From NCBI GenBank assembly GCA_905331475.1, contig CAJNYU010000295.1:83143-147142 (forward strand): a stretch of 64,000 bases of DNA, written 5' to 3'. Positions within the stretch are counted from its first letter, which is position 1. Each line of letters starts with the position of its first letter. Positions 53,085 through 63,000 of this stretch are shown piece by piece. The notes beneath the pieces were generated by a model. The model made no database searches, had not been told where the DNA came from, and saw only the letters and a list, made by a program, of their open reading frames with translations. The DNA comes from Rotaria socialis. Taxonomy: Eukaryota > Rotifera > Eurotatoria > Philodinida > Philodinidae. The translations under genes were made by a program, and so were the position numbers.

Positions 53085-53515
53085 GATTTCAATAATACAT
53101 ATTTTGTGAAAATAAAACAAATTTTATTTTCACTTCACTAATAAATATTTTTATGTTAACAATAAATAATTTCAAAATAACTCAAATATTTTTTTACATT
53201 TGAATCATAAATATTTTACGAAAATAACAAATTTTCATTTAAATAACACAAATTTTCTTTGCATTTAAATCATAAAATTTGTAAAAATAATACGAATATT
53301 TTTTTTCACTTTACTAATAAATATTCTCACAAAAAGCAAATTTTTTTTTCATATCAATAATAAATATTTGTAAAAATAACGCAAATTTTATTTTTGATTG
53401 TAATAATCAATACTTTCAAAAACGACACAATTTATTTTTCACTTTAATAATTAATATTTTGTACGAAAAAAAACAAATTCGTTTATTTAATTCATTTATT
53501 TTCATTTAAAAAATA
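53085..53515. repeat. AT-rich degenerate tandem array, ~50-60 bp period
   Basis: About seven diverged units sharing the order: AAAATAAC(A)CAAATTTT, a T-run ending in CACTT or CATTT, then AATAATAAATATTTT. Examples of the shared word AATAAATATT occur near 53140, 53319 and 53371. The array abuts the 3' end of the minus-strand NHL gene. It is a minisatellite-like repeat and could also supply the 3' UTR. Confidence 0.65.
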
Positions 53516-53665
53516 AATAATAGAAGAAGAAGAAAGGAAACATATGACGTAATTTTATATTTTAGCTTTTTTCTTTTCTTTGAAGCGAAAGAGTAAAAGA
53601 AAATTTCTTTTTTTTGTTCATTTATTTCAAAGTATAGAAAAAGAAACAAACAATGAAAAAGTAAT

Positions 53666-54585
53666 TCACAAGTCTTTTTCGATAGAAAATCGCTGAACAC
53701 GATGATTATACCAATCGACGACATAGAGATTACCGTGCCGATCGAAAGACAAACCAACGGGGTCGTTGAACTGATTTGCTCCTGTTCCTCTGCCATTTCC
53801 ACGCACAAGTACCGTGCCTTGTTTTGCTTCTTGAGTCCAACGCATTACACGACTATTATACGAGTCTGCTACATAGAGTGTACCCAACGTATCAACGAAG
53901 ATTCCTTCAGGAGAACACAATTTTGTCAGATCATTCCCTGGGCCTTGTCCTCCAGCAACCACAATACCTTCTTTTGCACCTTTATTCCATTCCATTACAC
54001 GATGATTGTTGCGGTCTGATACGTAGACAGTCTGTTGTCGATCGACAAAGAGATATCCCGGCTCGTTGAGTTGATTGGTATCATTACCTTTACCATTACC
54101 ACCAGCTACGAGAGTGCCATTCTTCTCACCCAATCGATATCGTCTTACTTCATGTTTTTCGGTGTCAGAGACGTAGAGATATCTCTGTTTATCCATAGCC
54201 AATCCATAACATTGGATGTTATCGATGAGTATTTCTCTTTGTGTTGTATCACTACGACGAAACCATTGTACAACCCGTCGATTCCCTCGATCACAAATAA
54301 TGAGACTATCCGTCTCTTTGTCAATTAATACATCAGTTGGTTGACTCAATTGATGTAATCTATTTACGTAGCCATTGCCACCAGCAATAACTTGTCCATT
54401 CGTTGTATCCCCGTTCTTCCATTGCATGATACGATGATTAAAGCAGTCAGCAATAACCACTGTTTGATCATCATCAACGAAAAGACCACGAGGGTGGTAG
54501 AGTTGATTAGTGGCATCCCCATCCCCGTTACCTCCAGCAATAGTCACTGCATTCTGTGCCCATTTAGCATTAGCAGGAATATTAA
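53666..54585 (-). CDS. NHL-repeat beta-propeller protein, 5' exon not found
   Basis: One long exon preceded on the minus strand by a good acceptor (TTTCTCTTCTAG), so upstream coding exon(s) must exist. It opens VNIPANAKWAQNAVTIAGGN, a typical lead-in. Six NHL blades follow, each with a GG(N/Q)G turn and an HRV-type end: IADCFNHRIMQW, ICDRGNRRVVQW, VSDTEKHEVRRY, VSDRNNHRVMEW, VADSYNSRVMRW, VVDWYNHRVQRF; it ends SIEKDL-stop. Blade 3 lacks the GGNG turn. Six blades would close one propeller, a protein- or ligand-binding scaffold. Such genes are strongly expanded in bdelloid genomes (general knowledge). The substrate or partner is unknown. No signal peptide or membrane segment was found in the 900 bp upstream. 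Confidence 0.85.
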
Positions 54586-55462
54586 CTAGAAGAGAAAGAG
54601 TAAGAATAAAAGGAAATCTCTCCTTTTCTCTCTCTTGAGTATAGCTAGTATATAAAATAATTTCGAAAGTATCGAGGGAAATTCTTTGAATAGATTATTC
54701 TTTTTTTCTAGAAATTCCTCAGAATAAGTTTTTTTCTATACTGGAAAATTATTCTATAGAAAGAATCACACATATAGCATATCGTTCTCTCTCTCTCTCT
54801 CTCTCAAGCGTATTTAAATTCTATATTTTTGTAGAAAATCAGCCTTAAATAATTACATCTTGTTAACCCAAGCAGACATTAAAAAGCCATTCAATCGGAG
54901 TTTCAAGTGATGAATTCTAGTTATTTTTTCTTTTGAGAAAATTATATAAGAGTGATGTTTGCAAATTAGAACGTATCTAATATTAAAAAGCGATCAAAAC
55001 GAAGAACGAATATTGTATTATGAATGTTTGTCAAAAATATTAAAATTATTTGTTAAATGAACGTGCCAATTTTGTATCCGCAGACACATAATATACACTG
55101 TAATTTATTTCTTTTTTGAAATTCTATAAATTGGAAAATCCACAACAGATTATTTGAAAACGAGAAAAATGGATTCTATTTCCTCCAAGATTGTCGAAAC
55201 AAAAACCGTCAATTAGTTATTGTTCTGTCATAGTATATAAGTCAGTAGGTATAATGTTAAACCTTCATTATATTTTCTTCAACTCGCTATTAGGTGTTGT
55301 GAAATCTTTCTTTTTTCCATTTTATTTTTTGGCTATCATTTAAGCGATCAGTAGAATAAACGAATGATCAGTACATTATTTGTGTGATCAGTTATTAGTA
55401 TACTTCGATTTATTGATATATTATTTAATAAATGTGGAAACTTCGTATTTCATCCGAGAGTT
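54586..55462. other. Upstream flank of NHL gene with (CT)n microsatellite
   Basis: Holds a (CT)n run at about 54785-54805. The missing 5' exon of the NHL gene could be here or further right, but I could not identify one with a matching donor and an open frame. Confidence 0.4.
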
Positions 55463-55949
55463 ATGTGTACTGCAAAAAGTGCATGGGATATATAAACCAT
55501 TCTAGAATGTTTGAACACCAAAATTATCATGAGAAACTAGGCAATTTGATTTCTGGATGCAGTTTTTGTGCATCTTGAGACTTTTTTCAGGCGATGTTTC
55601 GTTAGAAAGCTACAATTTAGTTCAAAACTAATATCAGATTCGGAATCAGAGTTAAAAACTGAGTCGATTTATAATGTTGTGAATAATTGTGAGAAGAATT
55701 TGTTTTTTGAAAAAAAAATCCTGTAGCTACCCCTCCTCAGGGATGGTCTGGTCAAAAATAACAATTTTTTCGATAACTCAACCATTTCTTGAGGGATTCT
55801 TCTCATCTTCGAACTCGACCGAGATATTGATGAGACAATTCTGCGCACAAAATTTCAGTTCAATCGAATGTAATTGTGAAGAGTTATCGAATAAACGGCC
55901 GGACACACTGACCGATTTTAGTAGTGTAGTCACTTTTTGAGTACACAAA
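55463..55949 (+). mobile_element. MITE, TGTGTACT termini (copy B, longer)
   Basis: The left end TATGTGTACTGCAAAAAGTG and the right end, read inward as TTTTGTGTACTCAAAAAGTG, are imperfect inverted repeats of about 20 bp. The region 55667-55949 matches copy A (2693-2984) in inverted orientation. The ~190 bp at 55483-55666 are missing from copy A. No transposase frame: it is a non-autonomous DNA element of about 487 bp. Confidence 0.78.
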
Positions 55950-56133
55950 AGTCAGTAAATTAGATTAAAGGATCACTATAAAAATTGAAATGTGTTATAA
56001 AGTGATTTACTTTTTTTCATGTTTGTTCTTTTGGTCTCTATATATCGTACAGCTGATATAAGTACAACATATATAAATGTACTCGCTTAGCTCCTTTCTT
56101 TCACATTCAGCTTAGTGCCAACGAGTAAAAAAG

Positions 56134-56253
56134 ATGGAAGTCGTACAAGTTGCTCAATATGAAAGTGATATTTCAGACAAAGAGGTTCTGGAAGGAAATG
56201 ATGGAATAAATGGAAATCAAAGAATTCCAAAAAAAGGTGTGCAGGTAGTGTAG
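56134..56253 (+). CDS. Short ORF or possible first exon, unknown
   Basis: A 39-codon frame starting MEVVQVAQYESDISDKEVLE; a TATATAAA-like box lies about 65 bp upstream (56069). The frame can end at a stop (56251-56253) or be spliced at CAG|GTAGTG just before it. Acidic and polar; no family recognised. No downstream partner exon was identified, so this is weak. Confidence 0.25.
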   Translation: MEVVQVAQYESDISDKEVLEGNDGINGNQRIPKKGVQVV

Positions 56254-58111
56254 ATGAGCAGAAGAATCACACCCACACCCAAATTTCTATGTTTTACTAA
56301 TCATTTCATTTATTTTACTGATCAAATATAATGTTTACTTATTTTTTTACTGCTTATTTTATGTTAACCATTGTTCTATTTTAGCTTTCATTTTATTTGT
56401 TTATGTTGTATTTGATTTTATTTCCATCATCAAGTATAAATGCTTCATGATGACGAGAAAATCAAATATTCGATTTTCTAGTTTTATAAATATATTCCAA
56501 TTGCTCTATTGCATCTAAAATTCTAGGAATGCACCTATATGAATTCACTCTCGATTTTCCAATTAGCAAATCGAAGTTCATATTTTTAATGTTTTGAATA
56601 TGTTATTTTTAAGAATTTAGAAATTCATATAGGCATTCCTAAAGTATCCTTCATTAAACTCTACAACTTATTTTCTAGTTTACAGTGTATAGCATAGCTA
56701 TCATTCTCTCTCTCAAACGTATTTAAATTATAAATAGACAGAAAACTAGTTATGTGAAATAGGAAAATACCACGCTCGAATAAGCGCAGCACTTGCCATT
56801 TGTAAATGTTTATGTGATACTTCTAATTCAACTATGTATCAGTTAACATAATGAACGATTCGTAGTCATTAAAAATGCTTAGTTGTCTGATGCTTTTACT
56901 TGTATGAATTATTCTTACTACATTTCTCTGCCTATCTATTCAACTCCATATATGTATCTAACTAATGTTCATTGTATAGTTTTAAACTGATTTATACAAA
57001 TTTTGTTTTTCGAAATTTCTTTACAAAACGAAAAAAGAAAAGTTTTATTGTCTTACGACACATCATCTCCCATTGCCTACACAGTTTCGATCTTCTTTCT
57101 ATGTACAAATTCAACATATATAATGAGTTTTAAAGTAGGCTTCTATTCATGTGAGATCAAACAAGACAGAACTAAATAATCTAGTAATAGTTATTTTAAA
57201 GTAGTGATAAAATATATAAAATAGTGAAATAGATAGAAAAAAAAAATTCTCAATATCGGTTTAGTTACAAGATTAAGATACATGCAAAATCAATAGGATG
57301 TTTCCATTCATGATCTCGAAATCAGTCAAAATCATAAGACTAAACTATATGAACTGCTCTGTCGACATGAGTCATTCTTCAATTTTCTCATTCTATAAGT
57401 CTTCTTTCGTTTGGTGTTATTCAATGAGTATAGCAAATCCCTAGCGAAAACTAATGATCAAATGATCATCCTTTTTATATTTTCTAATACTTTCCTGGGC
57501 ATCTTTCTGTATCTTCTTAAATCTTTTATCTACTGCTTATGCTCAGCGTGGACATTAAATTGAACTTTCAAGTATGGTACTACTAAAATGGTGATGTGCT
57601 TCTTTTAGAATTAATGGTCAATCATAACAGACCAAAATTGTCTTTATTTGCAACTTTTGTCGTCAGTTTTTTTCTGAGAAACAATGAAACTATATACACG
57701 ATAGATATGAATAATTCAGAAATCTACAACAAATCGAAAATTATGCAGAAAAAACTTCAAAGTCACGTTTGAGACTTCGACTGGAAATGATAAAAGTCAG
57801 TGGTAATCAACTTGAGAAGCATTTTGGTTTCGTTAAAAATTAAACTTATTTCTGGAATCGAGTCAGCAGTTCTAAAACGTGCTATTTTATATTGAAGAAA
57901 AAGAACACGAAAAAGATCAAACAGGTCTCTGAAAAGTTCAGAAAAATGGTATCAAATAATAATTAGATGATCGCTGATTTTCAAACAGCTAAGATGCTTT
58001 TTCTAAGTCTCGGTTTCTTACATTAGCATCAGAAATTCTTCATTTGCATTTCTTCAAGTTGTCTTTCAGTTTTACTATGCTACTTGGACAGAAAGCTAAT
58101 TGTCTTATTAC
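56254..58111. other. Intergenic or intronic, no gene resolved
   Basis: Downstream exons of the minus-strand caspase-like gene should lie here if the exon at 58112-58172 is real, but I could not identify them. Confidence 0.35.
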
Positions 58112-59839
58112 CTGAATATGATGGTTTCGGCAAGGTCGGTTGCGGATTCTGCTTGTCATTTGTTGTGAGTAGCTACAAACATTAAAGGATTGATTTATTT
58201 CGTGAAACACAATCTAAAAGTTATCGGCGCAATCCCTGTAGAATTAAAAATGTGAAACACGTTCTAACCATTGTATCCCAGGTGAATGAATCCGACAAGT
58301 CGACAAAATTCGATCAGATTCCTGGTCACGAACCTAATAATGGATCTGACGGAAAAAAACATTTTCTTACTCGCCAATAAATAAGCATATGGCGCCAACA
58401 AAACACATAGGTCGAATGCTTATGTTGGATTTCGTTAAATTCCGACACTGGAACCTATCGGATTCGAACATTAAGGTTCCGATTGTAGAATCCACATTCG
58501 GATACCGATAGGATCCCACTATCGGAATCATTCTCCTCGGTATAGTTACTGCTCTAAAAGTTGGTCTTTTTTCTGCATTTTTGGACATATTTCAACACAG
58601 TGGTTTACTTGCCAATCAAGAACTTCAACAGGCAAATAATTCATAGATATTTCAATCAGATGCTACTATACACATGATATTTGATACTCCCGTGAAGTCG
58701 TCTGTCACACGCTGTGATGTTTATGGTTTCAGTCCTGTCACCGACTGTAAAGGACAGGATTCAGACGCATCACAAACCGTGACAGGCGGCTTCCAGGAAC
58801 AGCCGAAAATTATGTGTATAGTAGCATGTGATTGGAATAACTATGGAGTAGTTATTTTCTTATTGAAGTACTAGACTGTTAAGTAAACCATTATGTTGAA
58901 ATATGCCAAAATATGCAGAAGAAAGACCAAGTTTTCCACAATTGGCAACAATACTTGGATCATATTTCATGGTTTTAACCCCACAGAGGTTGTGCGACCA
59001 GTTTTAACATATCGTTTTTTAGAATTTTGTAATAATGCTCACCATTTCTGAAGTTGGAGGTCGCTTTGAAGGTGGAGAAGACGACCGTTTAGAATCAGCA
59101 TCGATAAGATTCAAATAAATATTATCATCTATCATAATTGAACTAACACGATACGGCATTTGTTTTCCATTACTTTCTTTATAAACCTCAGCACCAACAG
59201 AGGAAAAGATCAAATCTATATGCTTATTTGGAATGGCAATCTGTTTCAATAAATGTTTTGTATACAATCCATTCCTATCTTGACCACCGCCATCTGCTGC
59301 TAAGCTACCAGGAGCACATGCAAACTGAAGAAGAGTGCCTCCTGGTGCTATCATGGCGTGCAATCCCGAACCACTACTTTTTGCACCTCGAAATTTACTT
59401 GTATCATCAAACAGATATTCACGGCAACAGTCCAAAATAAAAATAGTGACATATGACGTTTGTGATGACAAACTTTCTAAAGTTTTTTGAGCATTAACTG
59501 AATCAAATTTAATGTCTGCTTCTCTCTTTATTTTTTCATCTGCATCAACTGGTAACAAATAATTTTGCTCTTTATATTGAAAACCATGACCAGCAAAATA
59601 AAACATTACTAAATCTTGATCTTGAATTTTATCAGCAAAGTCGTCGATCAAATTAGCCATTTTTTATGTGTACAATCAACACCCAAAGTAACTTCAAAGC
59701 CAATTGTATGTAAGGCATCAGCCAAATCATTGGCATCGTTCACAGAGTTAGCCAACGGCCTCTTGCTATAACTTTGATTGCCTATAACTAATGCTACTTT
59801 TCTGTGAAGTTTTGACATACTGCCACTTAGAGCTGCCAT
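58112..59839 (-). CDS. Caspase-fold (C14-type) protease-like protein with frame break; 3' end unresolved
   Basis: The main exon, minus strand 59839-59043, starts MAALSGSMSKLHRKVALVIG and shows the family order: NSVNDANDLADAL, FYFAGHGFQYKEQNYLLPVD (catalytic-type His in GHG), IFILDCCREY (Cys of the dyad), LLQFACAPGS, NGLYTKHLLKQI. The frame breaks at about 59658-59663 in a run of six A: residues up to ...DCTHKK are in one frame, LIDDFADKIQ onward in another. This could be a sequencing or assembly indel or a real lesion. A donor (ATG|GTGAGC) at 59042 follows SKRPPTSEM; otherwise a stop follows eight codons later. A candidate next exon (58172-58112, TTTGTAG acceptor, CAG|GTAATA donor) continues LLTTNDKQNPQPTLPKPSYS, a Pro-rich linker. 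Bdelloids carry many such proteins; the role (cell death or innate signalling) is unproven. Confidence 0.78.
58435..58965. mobile_element. Long foldback (hairpin) element in caspase-gene intron
   Basis: The left arm (from about 58550: GTTGGTCTTTTTTCTGCATT, ACATATTTCAACACAGTGGT, GATGCTACTATACACATGAT) matches the reverse complement of the right arm (about 58812-58955) with scattered mismatches. The inner part, CGTCTGTCACACGCTGTGAT versus CGCCTGTCACGGTTTGTGAT on the other strand, continues the pairing almost to a loop near CACCGACTGTAAAG (about 58740). Nearly the whole ~400 bp can fold on itself. Left of it, 58450-58520 has a further smaller inverted pair around CCTATCGGATTCG and CCGATAGGATCCC. 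Confidence 0.78.
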
Positions 59840-61800
59840 TATCTAGAAGATGAAATACAATAGTGATGATTTCTACACTGAAGTATATGTGTTTTTATTG
59901 AAGCTGCTTTTCAGAATAAAAAGAAAGAAACAAAATAAAGATAACGTGCAAACATGCTTAGTCTTTCTTCTGCTACTTGATTTTGCGTCGAATAATTGTT
60001 TATCGCTGTGCAACATTATCTACACAAAATCGTGCAAAATGATAAGATAATAAATAGAAATATGTGCCCTAATGTTTCGGATGAAAACTCAAGATAGACG
60101 TGAAGTTAGAAAAAAAGATTTCATTAATAATGAATTGATGTCTTGCTATCATATAATTGGTAAACATAAGAAAGCTGGTAGCGCAATTCCTGTAGCTGTT
60201 TCGTTTTATCTATTTTGCGATACACTATTGTTTGTTGGCGTCAGAGTTAAGTGTGGGATGACGTAAGATAAATATCTTGAGAATGACAGTAGCTGGCGAG
60301 TTTCGGGTTTCACCAATCCAAAGAGGCTGAACCAGGCCGTGTTTTGATATATTATTATCTAAAATGAAATGATTACCTGAGCAATATGTTCTGAAAATCT
60401 TTCCGAGAAATATGCACAATAATACTATGTGATGGCAATTAATTTTTGACTTTAATATATACATTGGAAAGGGAGACTTCAGATCTATATTGCAAGATCT
60501 GTTAGATGAATGAATCGATAATTATTTTAATTTGAAAGTAAATTGTTATCGCTTGCCTGTGTAGAGTCTGTTCAAAATTCATGTAATCGGGTACGTATGA
60601 AAATAAGTAGACATGTGAATAATTACTGAGTTTTCGTTCCTAAGAATGCTTTCGCAGACTACATCAAAGTTGTATGATCTCTTTCGCCTCAGTGTAATGA
60701 TTTCAGTGGTACATCTTCGTGTTAGGCACTACACTCCGTATTTCTGGCATATTTATATATTGTTTATTTAGAACTGGAAAACATTTTTGTTAGTTTTGAA
60801 TACCCATCTTATGCCGCATATCGTTGTCCTTTTTTACCCGATTATTCTAATATATGATACAAACAGCAGCAATTACCTAGAATAGGGACTACGATGTTAA
60901 AAATCAATATTGTGTTTAGTACTACTTGATGTGATTTCTAGTTGCATCGCCATCGAAACCAGCAATAAACTGTATAACAAGTGTATGGAAATTAGCGTGC
61001 TAGACGTGAATGTCGTTTTATCGTAAGTTGTGTTTTAAAATTTCCCAATAATAACTTAGTAGGGTCAAACAGCAATGTCTGAAAGATAGCCGAACGATTT
61101 CCACGGTTAATTGCTTATAGTTTCATCAGGCGGTTGTGTGATGCAATTTATTAAAGCTCTGTTTTTGGCGATATTTTGTTACAAGGAATATCACGATTAT
61201 TTAAGCACTGCTTTAACTATTCTTTTCGCCAAGATATTTTTGTTGGTTTACATGAATCAATCAGTTCACAATACAAATACGTATTTGTGAACCTATCTAA
61301 TATTCGATTCACACATCACGCTAAAAATGTGGGAAATAAAGCTGATCGTACGATTGTCATCGCAAAGGTCAAATGCTGCTTCTTCAATCCGTGTAAGAAA
61401 ATAGTCAAAACTGCCTGAATGCACTTTTGAATAAGAAAATATATAAACAGTAGGTAAATCAATCCCAGTAGTATTCATAATTGCTGATATTGCAATTCTA
61501 GTCTAAAATTTTACAATTCCCTATTTATTTCCAATATAAAACTGAGAAAGCTTCCTTTCTCTTTGCTCTTCTTGGTTCTTCCCTGTTCATTACTGACTAT
61601 TCATATTGAAATTTTTTCAACATAGGCATTAATCGAGATTTCACCGTGAAAAAGCAAGTGCGCTGGTATTGCATAATCATCCATGCTTCACAAACAAATC
61701 GTTCTCTGAGCAATAAAGGCAACCTTATGGAGTAGAAGTTTTATCTTGCCAGTAGATTGATAAGAAAAACCACAATGATGAAGATGTCAATGAAATGTTG
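59840..61800. other. Right-side intergenic region, no gene resolved
   Basis: The 5' flank of the caspase-like gene, then AT-rich sequence. A protein-like minus-strand frame at about 61293-61487 (VYIFSYSKVHSGSFDYFLT then RIEEAAFDLC) is preceded by TAGACTAG, acceptor-like, but no partner exons or family are recognised. Confidence 0.35.
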
Positions 61801-61814
61801 CTTTAGATTGAACT

Positions 61815-62040
61815 CCACTCTAAAAAAAATAGGTTTTTCACAAAACCTAAAAAAGGATCTTATCCTCGGCACACGGTCAGATCCTTTTTTGGTTTTGTAA
61901 AAAGTGAGGTTTCGTACCAACCCCCTTCACGATAATTCCAAAAAAGGGGTTTCGTAGCAATGGTTTCATACAAAACCTTTTAAAAATCATTGAAAAAAAG
62001 ATTTCGCATCCAAAAAAAGGTTCAGTACAAAACTATTTGC
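61815..62040. repeat. Cluster of short GGTTT-GTAC-AAACC motifs and a hairpin
   Basis: About 25 bases at 61835-61860 (CACAAAACCTAAAAAAGGAT) pair with 61879-61903 (ATCCTTTTTTGGTTTTGTAA), loop 18 nt. To the right the related words GGTTTCGTACCAA, GGGTTTCGTAGCAATGG, GGTTTCATACAAAACC and GGTTCAGTACAAAAC follow at spacings of about 45-60 bp. Origin unknown; it may be an old foldback or satellite remnant. Confidence 0.55.
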
Positions 62041-62083
62041 ACTAAATCTTCTTCCAAATTGTCTCTTCACTCAAAAATTTCAT

Positions 62084-62325
62084 TTAACCCTGTGCTGCCG
62101 CCCGCGGTATGCACACTATTCGAGTAGTTCTCAAAATCCGAGTATGGTATACATTCAATGAATCAAAAGTAAGATCAAATAGTCTATAGAGTAATTTTCT
62201 GCACTCAAGGAAAATCATTCTATAGACTATTTGATCTTACTTTCATTCATTCGATGCATATCATACTGGAGGTTTTGAGAAATACTCGAACAGTGTGCAT
62301 ACCGCTGGCGGCAGCACAGGGTTAA
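62084..62325. mobile_element. piggyBac-like MITE with TTAA target-site duplication
   Basis: A 234-bp element (62088-62321) flanked on both sides by TTAA. Its ends CCCTGTGCTGCCGCC and GGCGGCAGCACAGGG are inverted repeats, and pairing continues inward for about 110 bp per arm (GCGGTATGCACACT; AGTAAGATCAAATAGTCTAT) with few mismatches, leaving a short centre around TTTTCTGCACTCAAGGAAAA. TTAA duplication plus CCC...GGG ends are the hallmark of piggyBac-superfamily elements (established knowledge). No transposase is present, so it is non-autonomous. High arm identity suggests fairly recent insertion. Confidence 0.88.
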
Positions 62326-62352
62326 AGCCAAAGTCACCCGTGATTTCCATAC

Positions 62353-62862
62353 TTGAAACAACCTAAAATACAGAAATGAATAAATACAATCATCTTATAA
62401 GATCAAACTTACTTCACTATTCTTTTACTTGAAACAATCTAAAATAAACAAATTAGCGAAAATTTATTATTACGTAAAATCAGACTTCCCTAAAACGCCA
62501 ACTCTGTACTGACCTAGAAGTACAAAAACGAATTATTCTTTGATTTACTAAGAGAGCACTTACCTAAAACTGTGTATAAGCATCAACCTAGAACCAAAAA
62601 CAAATCAAATATATTAAATTATACACGATCACACTCACCTGAAATTGAATCTTTGCGGCCTTCTATAATTAAACAAAACAAATTCCTGTTACTTTATGTA
62701 ATCAAATTTACCTGAAACCTTCTATATGAACGAATCAATAACAAAGAAAAAAATTATTCTCTTTTATTGCATCAAACTTACCCCAGAATTGACGGTAGAG
62801 TTCAAATAAAAAGTCTACCTTGTGAAATTTGGACTCCGGATCGATGAATTTTCTCAATCATG
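62353..62862 (-). other. Series of microexon-like units with ~50-nt introns
   Basis: On the minus strand, acceptor- and donor-bounded segments follow at 62721-62712 (10 nt), 62662-62639 (24), 62587-62564 (24), 62513-62490 (24), 62438-62413 (26) and 62362-62353 (10). The intervening intron-like pieces are 60, 49, 51, 50, 51 and 50 nt and mostly begin GTRAGTnTGAT. Segment ends read TTTCAG or TTTTAG directly before the donor (the fourth has GGAAGT instead of GT). Joined to the upstream block at about 62862-62782 (reading FIDPESKFHKVDFLFELYRQ then FW), the frame stays open across the first segments (GFRRPQRFNFRL, then MLIHSFRSVQSWRFRLFQVK) to a stop at about 62416. Could be the tail of a microexon gene, an array of intron-like repeats, or chance. 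Confidence 0.4.
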
Positions 62863-63000
62863 AAAGCTCAGATAGAAAAACTGATTACGGATTTGGACTC
62901 AGGGACCCCGATAAACTATAGGAAAGTTTCATCAGAATTAAGACCAGAGTTGAGATAAAAAGTCTACCTTGTCAAATTTGGACTCCGGATCGACGAATTT
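62786..63000. repeat. Direct repeat (~65 bp, two copies 147 bp apart)
   Basis: 62786-62850 and 62933-62997 share AAAAAGTCTACCTTGT, then AAATTTGGACTCCGGATCGA with few changes; a third, weaker copy of TTTGGACTC lies at about 62892. On the minus strand both good copies read DPESKF(H/D)KVDFL in the same frame, but the right-hand copy soon meets a stop. Confidence 0.65.

Noticed and set aside
53702..54589. Plus-strand frames opposite the NHL gene
   Set aside because: Mirror translations of the NHL repeats; the minus-strand reading has six recognisable blades.
58270..58430. Possible CRISPR-like or regular repeat of CGGAATC words
   Set aside because: Spacing is irregular and the copies are inverted pairs; it is better explained as part of the adjacent foldback element in a eukaryotic genome.
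61176..61418. Plus-strand 80-codon frame (MLQGISRLFKHCF)
   Set aside because: Overlaps an equally open minus-strand frame; neither has domain or splice support on this strand.
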